From positions 1 through 64,000 of the forward strand of contig WGCN01000216.1 in the NCBI GenBank assembly GCA_015493745.1: DNA of 64,000 nt, written 5' to 3'. This stretch comes from Calditrichales bacterium. Lineage in GTDB: Bacteria > Calditrichota > Calditrichia > Calditrichales > J004. Numbering within the stretch: position 1 is the first letter of the stretch; every line of letters starts with the position of its first letter. Positions 1-10,147 of this stretch are shown here, in pieces. The notes beneath the pieces are model-generated. The model was not told the DNA's origin. It saw nothing but the letters and a program-made list of their open reading frames with translations, and did no database searches. A program made the position numbers and the translations under genes.

Positions 1-98
1 ATATTGTTTTCATCAATATAAATTACATTTTTGATTTTACACTGTTGAAATGTAAAAGAAACTATTATAGTAAAAAGAAAAAACATTTTCTTATTCAT
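1..98 (-). CDS. N-terminus of a secreted protein or lipoprotein running off the left edge (partial)
   Basis: Minus strand reads MNKKMFFLFTIIVSFTFQQCKIKNVIYIDENN..., a signal-peptide-like start with a lipobox-like Cys; open to window edge. Confidence 0.5.
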   Translation of the reverse strand, partial: MNKKMFFLFTIIVSFTFQQCKIKNVIYIDENN

Positions 99-436
99 CT
101 TTTAGTCAAGTCCTAAATCTTGTGTAAATTCCTTTTTTTCATTCATGGTTTACCTTTCAAATCTTAAGAGCCTAACCTGATCTTAAACAGTATGCCGCAA
201 GTCTTGTAAAGTATAGGCAAAAGGCGACGGTATTACAAGAATAATTCTTGGTTACAGACGGAAAGACCTGTATAATCCTGCCGATTCTAAAATTATCCGT
301 TGATTTTTATTTCCTTGAGTGCGTTAACAGCCGCTCTTGTTTCCGCAATGGCCGCTATTCGATTTTTCCCCTTTTAATATGTTTTTTCTATAAATTTCCA
401 TTCCTCCGAAAAACCAAATAAAAGGAAAGGTATTTT

Positions 437-796
437 ATGGACCCGCATTTCTATAAAGTGCTGCATCTCAGCGGCATATTCTTATTGTTTCTGTCCCTGG
501 GCGCCTTTATCATGAAGGAAATGGCCGCCCCGGATGACAAGCGTTTTCAGCGCTTTATCTTTATGAATCACGGCATTGCCCTGGTCATCATTCTTGTGGC
601 CGGCTTCGGCAACCTGGCGGCGGATATGAGCCGCATGGCCAGCGGCTGGGTATTGGTTAAGATGCTGGTTTGGCTGGTTATGGCCGCCATCGTTATGCTG
701 ATACATAAGCTGCCCCGCCTGCGCCAGGCTATGTTTTATGTGGTTTGGGCCTTCGGCGTTCTGGCGGCCTATATGGCTGTTTTCAAACCATTTTAA
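437..796 (+). CDS. Small multi-pass membrane protein (SirB-like)
   Basis: 119-aa ORF with about four hydrophobic segments; RBS-like AAGGAAAGG upstream. Confidence 0.7.
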   Translation: MDPHFYKVLHLSGIFLLFLSLGAFIMKEMAAPDDKRFQRFIFMNHGIALVIILVAGFGNLAADMSRMASGWVLVKMLVWLVMAAIVMLIHKLPRLRQAMFYVVWAFGVLAAYMAVFKPF

Positions 797-811
797 TTAA
801 GGAAGGAAGCC

Positions 812-2518
812 ATGTCTGTTTTTGTAAAGCACGGTTTTTGGGTCTTGTTGCTCACCCTGATATCCTGCTCTCCGCAACCGGAGGCGGATCTGATCATTTA
901 CAACGCCGGGGTAATCACCCTTGATGATGCCCGGCCGACAGCCCGGGCGGTGGCCGTAAGCGGAGACCGCATCGCGGCCGTGGGCAGCGACAGCCTGATC
1001 CTGACCTATCGCACCGCAAAAACAGAGCTTATCGATGCCGGGGGGCAGACGCTGATCCCCGGCTTTATTGAAGGACACGCCCACTTTATGGGGCTGGGTC
1101 AGGCTCTTTTAACCATCGATCTGCGCGCCGCCCAAAGCTGGCCGGAGATTGTGGCCCTGGTCGACAGCGCCGTTCAAAAAAGCGACCCCGGCACATGGAT
1201 TTTCGGCCGCGGCTGGCACCAGGAAAAATGGCTGCGTCCGCCCGTGCCCCATGTTCAGGGCTATCCCCTGCACACATCCCTGAGCGCCGTTTCACCGGAT
1301 AACCCGGTGGTGCTTAGCCATGCCAGCGGTCACGGCATTATGGCAAACCAAAAGGCCATGGCGCTTGCCGGTGTAAACCGGGAGACGGCCACGCCCGACG
1401 GCGGCGTGATCCTGCGTGACGCCTCGGGGCAGCCCACCGGTATTTTTCTGGAAAATGCCGAAGCATTGATTTTACAAGCCTATCGCCGCCGGCAAGGGGA
1501 ACTGCCCGCCGATGCCCGCCGGGCCATGCGCCTGAAAATGTTGCGGGCGGCCACCGCTCACAGTCTGAAAAACGGCATCACCGGTTTTCACGATGCCGGG
1601 GCGTCCTTTGATGATATAGATTTTTTCCGGCAGGCCGCCCGTTCCGGCGAGCTGAAGACACGTCTGTGGGTGATGATCGCGCCCAATGAAAGGCTGACGC
1701 CGGACAAGCTGAAACGCTACCGCATGGTCGGCGCCGAAAACAACATGCTCACCGTCCGGGCCATCAAGCAATATGCCGACGGCGCCCTGGGCTCCCGCGG
1801 GGCCTGGATGCTGCAGCCCTACAGCGACCGGCCCGGAACCAGCGGACAAAACACCACGCCCATGGATTCCATCCTTAAGGTGGCCCGCCTGGCTTATGAG
1901 GCGGACTATCAGGTGTGCACCCACGCCATCGGTGATCGCGGCAACCGCGAGGTGCTGGATATTTATGAGCAGGTTCTGCGCGGCGATATTTCCCGTCGCT
2001 GGCGCATAGAGCACGCCCAGCATTTGGCCGTCGCGGACATTCCCCGCTTTGCCGACCTGGGGGTGATCGCTTCCGTGCAAACGGTACATTGCACCTCGGA
2101 CGGTTTGTGGGTGCCGGCGCGTATCGGTGAAGAACGGGCCCGGGAAGGGGCCTATGTCTGGCAAAAGCTGCTAAAAAGCGGCGCCCGGCTGGCCAACGGC
2201 ACCGATGCCCCGGTGGAGCGTCTTTCTCCCCTGAAAAACTATTATGCCGCCGTCACGCGCCGCCTTTCCGACGGCTCGGTCTTTTTTGGCGATCAAAAAC
2301 TGACGCGGGAAGAGGCTCTGAAGTCACTGACCCTGTGGAACGCCTATGCCGCCTTTGAGGAAAAGGAAAAGGGCAGCATCACGGCGGGCAAGCTGGCCGA
2401 TTTCACCCTGCTGTCCGCAAATCCGCTTACGGTTCCGGAAGAGAAAATTCCCGCCATCCGTGTGCTGATGACGGTGTTGGGCGGCTCGGTTGAATACAAA
2501 GCCCCCGGGCAAAACTAA
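812..2518 (+). CDS. Amidohydrolase family protein (YtcJ-like), predicted lipoprotein
   Basis: ISCSPQPEADLIIYNAGVITLDDARPTARAVAVSGDRIAAVG; GHAHFMGLG metal motif; HAIGDRGNREVLD; NGTDAPVE. Confidence 0.93.
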   Translation: MSVFVKHGFWVLLLTLISCSPQPEADLIIYNAGVITLDDARPTARAVAVSGDRIAAVGSDSLILTYRTAKTELIDAGGQTLIPGFIEGHAHFMGLGQALLTIDLRAAQSWPEIVALVDSAVQKSDPGTWIFGRGWHQEKWLRPPVPHVQGYPLHTSLSAVSPDNPVVLSHASGHGIMANQKAMALAGVNRETATPDGGVILRDASGQPTGIFLENAEALILQAYRRRQGELPADARRAMRLKMLRAATAHSLKNGITGFHDAGASFDDIDFFRQAARSGELKTRLWVMIAPNERLTPDKLKRYRMVGAENNMLTVRAIKQYADGALGSRGAWMLQPYSDRPGTSGQNTTPMDSILKVARLAYEADYQVCTHAIGDRGNREVLDIYEQVLRGDISRRWRIEHAQHLAVADIPRFADLGVIASVQTVHCTSDGLWVPARIGEERAREGAYVWQKLLKSGARLANGTDAPVERLSPLKNYYAAVTRRLSDGSVFFGDQKLTREEALKSLTLWNAYAAFEEKEKGSITAGKLADFTLLSANPLTVPEEKIPAIRVLMTVLGGSVEYKAPGQN

Positions 2519-5232
2519 ACGATAAAGCGCGTTTCGCTGACGGGCGTGCGGCAGTCCATGTCCTGCCCCCGGCTGCGATGATCGGCGATTTCGGCGGCCA
2601 CGCCCACCGTGCGTCCAAGAAGAAAAACCAGAAAACCGATATCCTGCATATCCTGTTCCTTCATACGCCCCTCGCGCCAGGGCCGCCACATCAGCTTTAG
2701 GGAGATGACGGCAATAACGGCGTCAATATTCACGCAATAGACATTGTTGCTGGCGCCCGCTTCGTACAGGGCCTTGACCAGCTCGTGGTAAAAATCCCAA
2801 AAGACATTTTCCACCCCCGCCGCGCGTAAATGGCGGCGGATATACTCTTCGCGGGGATCGATGTTGACGCGCTTGCCCTTAAACACCGGGTGGTTGATGC
2901 AGGGAATACGGCGATAGTTCATGACCCCCCGCAGCTTGGCTTCGTCCTTGTAGCGCTTGTAGGCTGCGGCCTGTTCTTTGGCCAGCTTTTGTATGCCTCC
3001 GGCGTCCGAAACATCGGCCGGATCATTCACCGGATTTTCCTTAAAGGCCTCCAGTAAAAACTGTATGGCCTCGTAGCCGCTTCCGCCGTGGGAAAGCCCG
3101 GTGTTGCTGAGGTAACCCATGAAGGCGGTGGAAATATGGTTGCGGGCGCTGACGCTTTCCTTGGCCCCCTTGGCGCTGATGGTACCCGGGCCGTTGGTCA
3201 GGGTCAGGGCCAGCAGGGCCTGAAATTCCCGCAACTGTTCGGGGGTGGGCGCAAGGTTGAACAGCGCCTGATAGGCCACTTCGGTAAAGGAACGGGTCAT
3301 GCCCGCCTCTTCCTTGCGCAGTTGCCGGAACAGGGTGTTTTCCCCGGGACGGGCGGCGGTAAGCCAGACCGTTTGGGCAATGACCATCAGGTAGGCAACG
3401 ACATCTTCCGCCGTCTGCCGGGCCATCTGTTTCAGCGCCAGGGCGGGATAGATAAAGTGTATGGCCAGCAGGGTAATCAAAAAAAGCGCTTCCTCTTCCA
3501 CCACCCCGCGCGCACAAATAGCCGCGGCTATTTGAAAAAGAACGCTCCGTCTGGGGCTGGCGGCCATTTCCTCCAGCAAGGCCTGGGCAAAGGGACCGCG
3601 GGCTTCCGCGCAAAAGGTCAGCTTTCCGGCCAGTGTTTCCGTCAGGGCTTCCGCCCGGCGCATATCGTAAAGATCGCGCACGGCGGCGGCCCCCAGGGTA
3701 TCCAGTAGTAAAACGGCATGGTTGCGTGCGGTTTTCATGGCCGGGTTGTCGCCCAGCACCGCCAGGGCGCCGGCCAGGGCCTGGTTGGGGGTGGCGCCGT
3801 TGGCCCGCGCCCGCTCGCTGACCTCCAGGGCAAAATCCGGCGGCAGGGAAAGATGGTTGAGGCAGCGGTTCAACAGACTAAGCTGGCTTACCTCGGGATG
3901 GCGGCCGCATAGGGCAAAGATGATATTTTCCTCATAGCTGAAATCGATCAACTCCACAATGGGCCGGCCGTGCAATTCCGCCACCCGGGTTTCCGGATCG
4001 ATGCGTGAGGCGGAGGAGGCGTTGCGCATGTTCCGGCGCATGGGCATGGCGCCCAGTTGCCGGTTGACCTGTTCGATCTGCCCGCGGTAGGGTTCCGGGG
4101 CCGTCTGTTTTTCCTGCTTCAGATGAACCGGCAGATGCAGGTGAAAATTGTTGACAAACCAGGGCTTCAGTCCCAGCGAGCCGGACGGTTCAAAATCGGC
4201 GGACATGTTGTTTTTGGCAAACACCGCCTCCATGGCCAGGGGAATGTGCTGGATGGAGGCCACGCGCACCCCCCGGGCCGAAACCTTTTGCGGATGGTCG
4301 GGGTCGAACACCTCGCAACCGAAATAGGAATCAAACCAGCCCTCCTTGGTCATGGCGTCATCGCCCGATCCGGCCAGGGCGCCGGCGTGGCCGCAGGCCC
4401 TGCTCAGGTTGGACTTCCAGCGGCCGGTAACGCAGACCACGATGGGTTTGTTAAAAGACAATGCGCCCGAGGCGATCAGATCCAGCGCCTGCTTTTCGTA
4501 ATAGCCGCCCGGCTCCACATAAAGGGCCACCGCCTTTGTGCGCGGATCGTTTTGAGCGGCAAATAAAAATTCCGTCAGGGCAAACTGGATGATCACATCC
4601 TTGCCCGAGCTGATGATGGTGGTGGTACCGAAGCCCCGGGTTTTAAGGTATTCGGCCATGGTGGTGCTGAAATTGCCCGAGTTGCTGTGGATGGCCACGC
4701 TGCCCTTGACCAGGGTTTCCTCCGGACTGTCGCCCCCCAGGGCCCCGCCCACGCGCACATGGTGCCAGGAATCGGCCACGCCCAGACAGTTGGCCCCAAA
4801 CAGATCGATGCGGTTGGCCTGACAGATGGCGCGGATCAGCCGCTGATCCTTTACCGAAACCTTTTCGGTGATGATGATAATTTTTTTCAGCTCTTTGTTA
4901 TAGTGGCACAGCTCGGTTACGCCGTTGTACACCGCCTCGGGCGGCAGATAGATCACGCCCGTATCGAAGCTGTGCTTTTCCATCACATCGGCCAGACGGC
5001 TGTAAACGGGAATATCCCCGACCGGGGACTTGAGCAGGCCCGAACGGCCGTATTGCACCCCGGCCACGATATTGCCGCCGCTGTAGGCGTGGGAAACCGG
5101 AGAGACCTTGCGGCTTTCGTTGCCCAGAATGTTCATAATGCAGACCCGGGTTTCCCGGGTGACGATCTCTTCCAGGGAGCGGACGCCCACATAGCAGCAG
5201 TCCAGAGGATGGATATCGGTTTTGTTTTTCAT
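2515..5232 (-). CDS. ATP-citrate lyase alpha-subunit-like protein (CoA-binding/ligase module plus citrate-synthase-like C-terminal module), divergent
   Basis: IHSNSGNFSTTMAEYLKTRGFGTTTIISSGKD; phospho-His motif CGHAGALAGS; C-terminal citryl-CoA-lyase-like NGPGTISAKGAKESVSARNHIST...LSHGGSG and NVYCVNIDAVIAV. Confidence 0.8.
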   Translation of the reverse strand: MKNKTDIHPLDCCYVGVRSLEEIVTRETRVCIMNILGNESRKVSPVSHAYSGGNIVAGVQYGRSGLLKSPVGDIPVYSRLADVMEKHSFDTGVIYLPPEAVYNGVTELCHYNKELKKIIIITEKVSVKDQRLIRAICQANRIDLFGANCLGVADSWHHVRVGGALGGDSPEETLVKGSVAIHSNSGNFSTTMAEYLKTRGFGTTTIISSGKDVIIQFALTEFLFAAQNDPRTKAVALYVEPGGYYEKQALDLIASGALSFNKPIVVCVTGRWKSNLSRACGHAGALAGSGDDAMTKEGWFDSYFGCEVFDPDHPQKVSARGVRVASIQHIPLAMEAVFAKNNMSADFEPSGSLGLKPWFVNNFHLHLPVHLKQEKQTAPEPYRGQIEQVNRQLGAMPMRRNMRNASSASRIDPETRVAELHGRPIVELIDFSYEENIIFALCGRHPEVSQLSLLNRCLNHLSLPPDFALEVSERARANGATPNQALAGALAVLGDNPAMKTARNHAVLLLDTLGAAAVRDLYDMRRAEALTETLAGKLTFCAEARGPFAQALLEEMAASPRRSVLFQIAAAICARGVVEEEALFLITLLAIHFIYPALALKQMARQTAEDVVAYLMVIAQTVWLTAARPGENTLFRQLRKEEAGMTRSFTEVAYQALFNLAPTPEQLREFQALLALTLTNGPGTISAKGAKESVSARNHISTAFMGYLSNTGLSHGGSGYEAIQFLLEAFKENPVNDPADVSDAGGIQKLAKEQAAAYKRYKDEAKLRGVMNYRRIPCINHPVFKGKRVNIDPREEYIRRHLRAAGVENVFWDFYHELVKALYEAGASNNVYCVNIDAVIAVISLKLMWRPWREGRMKEQDMQDIGFLVFLLGRTVGVAAEIADHRSRGQDMDCRTPVSETRFIV

Positions 5233-5241
5233 GAGGCCCCC

Positions 5242-6486
5242 TTAAACAGCGGATTTTTTTGTGGCCAGCCAGTTATCCATCTCCACGGCATATTGCACCA
5301 CATCGACGATGGAGGTGTCGTAGCCGAAGAAGGTGTAGGGCAGTTCCAGGCGGTCAAGGATGTCGCGGGCATAGGCCATGCCCTTGATCAGGTTGGGGCC
5401 GCCCCGTCCCACCACCACGTAAATATCCGGCCGGCCGCTTTGGGCGATGTGGTCGCGCAGGGCGTCGAACATACCCTTAAAGGTGACAAAGATGTCGGTG
5501 TTGTTGGCCTTGCCGCCGATGATCAGCAGCACATGGCTTTGGGCCAGCCAGTGATGAAAAACGATACGGGCGATTTTATACATTTTCTCATAGGGCGGAT
5601 TGCCGCCGAAATCGGTGGAGATGGTGGCCTTGTCGCCCAGGATTTCGGTGGAGGCGCTGTTGGCCCCGCCACCGAACATAAAGGAGGTTACCGTGCCCTG
5701 GGGGTTGATGATCACCACGTCGCTTTGTCCCTGGTAGGTGCGCAACTGGTTGATTTCCTCCTCAAAGGGAGACAGGTCGGTCTGAAAAACCTCGTCGGGC
5801 AGGTTAAGCCGTTTCCAGTGCGGATTGTCCTGATCAAACTGCGCCTTAAAGTCGCAGGCCACGGGGATGAGCCGGCCGTTGCGGTTTTCCATGCGGATGG
5901 GGTTGATCTCCAGCATGATAAAACCGTAATCGTTATACAGCTCCCACAGCTTGGGCAGAAAGCGGGCCAGGGGGCTGATGATCTCCCTCGGGGCTTTCAG
6001 GTTGGTCAGCGCGTCAATGATATGGTAGGCCTTCAGTCCGGTAATGGCGTCAAAGGAGGACTCAACGACCTTATCCGGCGGCAGTTCCTCGATATCCACC
6101 CCGCCGTGATGGGTCAGGGTAAAGTTGACCTTGCGCGTAAGAGTGGAGACGGACAGGTTGAAATAAATTTCATAGGAAGAGGGGATGAACTCCTCAAAGG
6201 TGACGCCGTTGGCGTGGATAACGCGCTCATGAAAGATATGGCTGGCAAAATAGAGTTTCTTTTTTGCCTCCACCGCCTCCAGCGCGCCGGAGACAATTTT
6301 AACCAGGCCGGCTTTGCCCTTTTTGCCCACGCCGCCGTAAAAAACGGGTTTGACTACACAACGGCCGCGCTTATGGATCAAGCGGTTAAGCTCGTCCAGG
6401 GTAGCGTCGGATGACAGAATTTCCGGTACGGGAAAATCGGCCAGCCGCAACAGCTCCGCTCCGAACTTCATGCCGGTAATCTGCAT
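5242..6486 (-). CDS. ATP-citrate lyase beta-subunit-like protein (ATP-grasp / citrate-binding domain)
   Basis: GRCVVKPVFYGGVGKKGKAGLV; FIMLEINPIRM; FGGGANSASTEILGDKATISTDFGGNP; adjacent to the alpha-like gene (9-bp gap). Confidence 0.82.
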   Translation of the reverse strand: MQITGMKFGAELLRLADFPVPEILSSDATLDELNRLIHKRGRCVVKPVFYGGVGKKGKAGLVKIVSGALEAVEAKKKLYFASHIFHERVIHANGVTFEEFIPSSYEIYFNLSVSTLTRKVNFTLTHHGGVDIEELPPDKVVESSFDAITGLKAYHIIDALTNLKAPREIISPLARFLPKLWELYNDYGFIMLEINPIRMENRNGRLIPVACDFKAQFDQDNPHWKRLNLPDEVFQTDLSPFEEEINQLRTYQGQSDVVIINPQGTVTSFMFGGGANSASTEILGDKATISTDFGGNPPYEKMYKIARIVFHHWLAQSHVLLIIGGKANNTDIFVTFKGMFDALRDHIAQSGRPDIYVVVGRGGPNLIKGMAYARDILDRLELPYTFFGYDTSIVDVVQYAVEMDNWLATKKSAV

Positions 6487-6673
6487 GATAGACCTCCTGA
6501 ATATAGGCTCTTCTGTTCATAATACAGGCAAGGATATTGCCTTTTACGCGGGGCTGACGAAAGCGGGAATAAACGACGATACGTCAATTAAGGGTTTTTG
6601 GGGGAAATATGCAAGCCCGGAATCCTTTAAAGGAAGTTTTTCCCGGCCGCCAATGTCCGGCGGCGGAAGGCCC

Positions 6674-7561
6674 TCAGCCTTCCGGGGTGACCTTGTTTTT
6701 TTCCGGGCTTTTAAAGGGAATCAGCAACAGGCTGCCCAGCCGGCTATGCTCCTTTTCCCGCATGTGGGTATCCAGGCCGTAAACCAGGCTTTGCGGCTCC
6801 GCCTCGGCATAGGTGCCGAACAGACGATCCCAGATGGAAAAAATATTGCCGTAGTTGGTGTCGGTCAGCGGCAGTTGATAGTGATGGTGAATCTTGTGCA
6901 TGTGCGGGGAGACCAGCACATAGCTGAGCAGTTTATCCAGCTGGCGGGGCACGCGCATATTGGCGTGGGTCAGTTGGGCGAACAGGGCGGAAAGGGTCTG
7001 GTACAGCATCACCACGCCCACGGGAACGCCGGCCACGAAGATGGCCAGGATGGTGAAGGCGGCGCGGAAAACACTCTCACCCGGATGATGACGCAGGGCG
7101 GTGGTCACATCCACTTTGGTATCCGTGTGGTGAATAATATGAAAGCGCCACATAAAGGGAACGCGGTGTTCCACCCAGTGTATCAGCCAGGCGCCAATAA
7201 AATCGAGCAGCAATACCCCTAATACCACATGCAGCCACAGGGGCAGGGGCAGCAGATAAAGCAGGCCGGACTGGTGCTGGCTGGTATAGTCGGCGGCGCT
7301 GATGATGACAAAGGCAAAGCCGAGGTTGACCAACAACGTGGTCAGCGTAAAAAAGATGTTCAGCAAGGCGTGCTGCCACTTGTTGTACTTAAACGCAAAC
7401 AGGGGCAGACTGTTTTCCAGAATCCAGAAAAAGGTAAAACCGGACACCAGAATAATGGTGCGCTGGGATGAGGGAATCTGTTCAAAAAAGTGAATGATAC
7501 TGTCCATGCGGCCTCCGGGAAAATGAAAAGCCAATGTAAAGGATGCCGGCCGGTTTTTCAA
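6674..7561 (-). CDS. Sterol desaturase / fatty acid hydroxylase family membrane protein
   Basis: His clusters HWVEHRVPFMWRFHIIHHTD and SPHMHKIHHHYQLPLTDTNYGNIFSIWDRLFGTY. Confidence 0.92.
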   Translation of the reverse strand: MKNRPASFTLAFHFPGGRMDSIIHFFEQIPSSQRTIILVSGFTFFWILENSLPLFAFKYNKWQHALLNIFFTLTTLLVNLGFAFVIISAADYTSQHQSGLLYLLPLPLWLHVVLGVLLLDFIGAWLIHWVEHRVPFMWRFHIIHHTDTKVDVTTALRHHPGESVFRAAFTILAIFVAGVPVGVVMLYQTLSALFAQLTHANMRVPRQLDKLLSYVLVSPHMHKIHHHYQLPLTDTNYGNIFSIWDRLFGTYAEAEPQSLVYGLDTHMREKEHSRLGSLLLIPFKSPEKNKVTPEG

Positions 7562-7570
7562 GCGGGACTC

Positions 7571-8164
7571 TTACCAGTGCAGCACGCCGTGTTTTATCTG
7601 ATACTTGATGCTGTCACGCAGGGACTCCAGCGGAAACAGTCCGGGGCTGAGCGCCCATTCGTGCAAAACCGAACGCATGCCGCCATAGATGAAGAAGATA
7701 AAGGCCCGGGGGTCGATTTGGATATGAATATATTGCTGGTCGATACCTTTTTGAATGATTTCGGCGAAGGCCTTGAGAAAATAGACATAGTGGGCCTTCA
7801 GCGAATCGCTTTCGTCCTTCAGCGCCGGCTGGTAACTGCGCACAAACAGCAGGGCCCGCTCCGGCTCGTTGCTGAAAACGGCGATAAACAGATCGACCAC
7901 GGCATCGATTTTTTCCAGGGGATCGGTTTGCGGATTATCGCGGATTTCCATGGTGCCGTCGGCCAGGGCCTGCCAGATGCTTTCCAGCAGGCTGTCCAGC
8001 AACTGCCGTTTGCTGTGAAAGCGGTGATAAAGGGTTTTGGTACTGACGCCGGCCTTGCGGGCGATCTCACGCATGGAAGAGGCTTCAAAGCCCTTTTCGG
8101 CAATAACGGTAACGGCGCTTTTTAAAATATGGGCGTCTTTTCTATCAAGATGTGGGCTGGACAT
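7571..8164 (-). CDS. TetR/AcrR family transcriptional regulator
   Basis: ILKSAVTVIAEKGFEASSMREIARKAGVSTKTLYHRFHSKRQLLDSL. Confidence 0.93.
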   Translation of the reverse strand: MSSPHLDRKDAHILKSAVTVIAEKGFEASSMREIARKAGVSTKTLYHRFHSKRQLLDSLLESIWQALADGTMEIRDNPQTDPLEKIDAVVDLFIAVFSNEPERALLFVRSYQPALKDESDSLKAHYVYFLKAFAEIIQKGIDQQYIHIQIDPRAFIFFIYGGMRSVLHEWALSPGLFPLESLRDSIKYQIKHGVLHW

Positions 8165-8368
8165 TCCGGGCTCCGGTGTTGATTTACTCCCGCTATCGAC
8201 CGGAATCGACAGCCTTTTAGCAAACGGAAGTTAAAACTAAACCTCCCGTGCCGCGGCTGACAACTTCCTTCCTTTTTTCCGATTCTCTTCCCATCTAATA
8301 AATATATTGCCTAAATTAGCCGAGAGTGGATTTCTTGTTGCAAAACGACCTAAAAGGAACGGATACTT

Positions 8369-9733
8369 ATGAAAAAGATGATACGCATAGCCAGCGGTCA
8401 GGGCTATTGGGGCGATCGCTGGGACGCGCCTATCGATCAGGTGCGCGAGGGCGAGGTGGACTATCTGGTGATGGACTATCTGGCCGAGGTGACCATGTCC
8501 ATTATGCAAAAGCAAAAATCGCGCGATCCCAACCTGGGCTACGCCAAGGATTTTGTTCCGCTAATGGAAAAGCTCTTGCCCCTGCTGGTGGAAAAGAATG
8601 TTACCCTGATCACCAATGCCGGCGGGGTGAACCCCGTGGGCTGCATGCTGGCCGTGCGGGCCATAGCCGAAAAGATGAACTTTACCGGTCTGAAGATCGC
8701 CGCTGTTTACGGTGATGACATTCTCGATCAACTGGATTCCCTGATCGCCTCCGGCAATCCCCTGAAAAACATGGAAACCGGGGAGGACCTTTCCACCGTA
8801 CGCTCCCGGGTGAGCAGCGCCAACGTCTATTTCGGCGCGCGTCCGGTGGTGGAAGCGCTGGAGCAGGGAGCGCAGGTCATTGTTACCGGGCGGGTCACCG
8901 ACACCGGTATCAGCCTGGCGCCCATGATCCACGAATTTGGCTGGGACTGGCGGGACTGGGACAAGCTGGCCACCGGTGTGGTGGGTGGCCATATCAACGA
9001 ATGCGGCGCCCAGGCTTCGGGGGGCAATTTTTTTGCCGGCTGGAAGGAGGTGCCCAATATGGAGCGCATCGGTTTTCCCATCGTGGAGGCCTATGCCGAC
9101 GGCCATCTGGTGGTCACCAAGCATGAATCCCTTGGCGGCGTGGTCAGTGTGCGTTCGGTAAAGGAGCAGTTGGTCTATGAACTGGGCAATCCCAAAGAGT
9201 ACATCACACCGGATTGCGTGGCCGACTTTTCCAGTATCCGCCTGGAGCAGGAAGGCCCCGACCGGGTACGGGTGTTTGATGTAAAAGGCACGCCCGATAC
9301 CCCCTTTTACAAGGTCTCTATATCCTATTTTGACGGCTATACCAGTATCGGTCAGTTGACCTACACCTGGCCGGACGCCCTGCAAAAAGCGCAAAAGGCC
9401 GATGAGATCATTCGCAAACGGCTGGAGTATCTCGGCGTTTCCTTCGATGATATCCATACCGAGTTTCTGGGGTACAACGCCTGTGGCGGTGATACCGCTC
9501 CGCCCATCGAAGACCCCAACGAGGTGGTGTTGCATATTGGCGTGCGCGGCCATAATTTTCGCGATATGACCACTTTTTCCAAGGAGGTGATACCGCTGGT
9601 GCTGACCGGACCACCCACGGTGACCGGCTTCGGCGGCGGTCGTCCCAAGGTACGCGAAGTGATCGCCTACTGGCCCGCCCTGTTGAAAAAGGAGACCGTG
9701 GAACCCAAGGTGCTGACCATTGAGGTCATCTGA
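8369..9733 (+). CDS. AtuA-family (DUF1446) protein
   Basis: IRIASGQGYWGDRWDAPIDQVREGEVDYLVMDYLAEVTMSIM; VTLITNAGGVNP; IVTGRVTDTGISLAPMIHEFGWDW. Confidence 0.9.
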   Translation: MKKMIRIASGQGYWGDRWDAPIDQVREGEVDYLVMDYLAEVTMSIMQKQKSRDPNLGYAKDFVPLMEKLLPLLVEKNVTLITNAGGVNPVGCMLAVRAIAEKMNFTGLKIAAVYGDDILDQLDSLIASGNPLKNMETGEDLSTVRSRVSSANVYFGARPVVEALEQGAQVIVTGRVTDTGISLAPMIHEFGWDWRDWDKLATGVVGGHINECGAQASGGNFFAGWKEVPNMERIGFPIVEAYADGHLVVTKHESLGGVVSVRSVKEQLVYELGNPKEYITPDCVADFSSIRLEQEGPDRVRVFDVKGTPDTPFYKVSISYFDGYTSIGQLTYTWPDALQKAQKADEIIRKRLEYLGVSFDDIHTEFLGYNACGGDTAPPIEDPNEVVLHIGVRGHNFRDMTTFSKEVIPLVLTGPPTVTGFGGGRPKVREVIAYWPALLKKETVEPKVLTIEVI

Positions 9734-9755
9734 TCCGTAAAAAAAAGGCAAAACC

Positions 9756-10094
9756 ATGAAAAAAGTACAATTGGTAAAACTGGCCCATGCCCGTTCCGGC
9801 GATAAGGGAGACACGGCCAATGTGGGCGTCATCGCCCTGAAGCCGGAATATTATCCCATCCTGGTAAAGGAGCTGACCGAGGAGCGGGTGAAGGCGCATT
9901 TCGGCCGCAATGTCAAAGGCAAGGTGGAACGTTTCGAAATGCCTAACATAGGCGCCCTGAATTTTTTGCTGCACAACGCCCTGGGCGGCGGCGGCACGCT
10001 TACACTAAAACATGACGCGCAGGGCAAGGTGGTCAGCGCCAATATCCTGCGCATGTATATTGACGTACCCGATGAACTGGAGGTGGAATCATAG
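9756..10094 (+). CDS. AtuA C-terminal-like / AtuA-associated small protein
   Basis: VQLVKLAHARSGDKGDTANVGVIALKPEYYPILVKELTEERVKAHF; located immediately after the AtuA-family gene. Confidence 0.85.
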   Translation: MKKVQLVKLAHARSGDKGDTANVGVIALKPEYYPILVKELTEERVKAHFGRNVKGKVERFEMPNIGALNFLLHNALGGGGTLTLKHDAQGKVVSANILRMYIDVPDELEVES

Positions 10095-10147
10095 AATTTT
10101 TTCAAACAGCACAGGTAAAAAGCAGCGAGGAAGAGCTGCAAAAAAAG

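Noticed and set aside
4687-6414. 575-aa plus-strand ORF
   Set aside because: Antisense to the well-supported AclA/AclB-like genes; low-complexity shadow composition (G/H/V/Q/D-rich), no signature motifs
2515-6486. Acl-like pair as proof of autotrophy by the reductive TCA cycle
   Set aside because: The alpha chain is atypical in length and active-site motifs, and the neighbourhood looks catabolic; no other rTCA marker is in the window
8196-8209. TCGACCGGAATCGA as a TetR operator in the AtuA promoter region
   Set aside because: Only the two self-palindromic TCGA arms match; too weak alone to call a site
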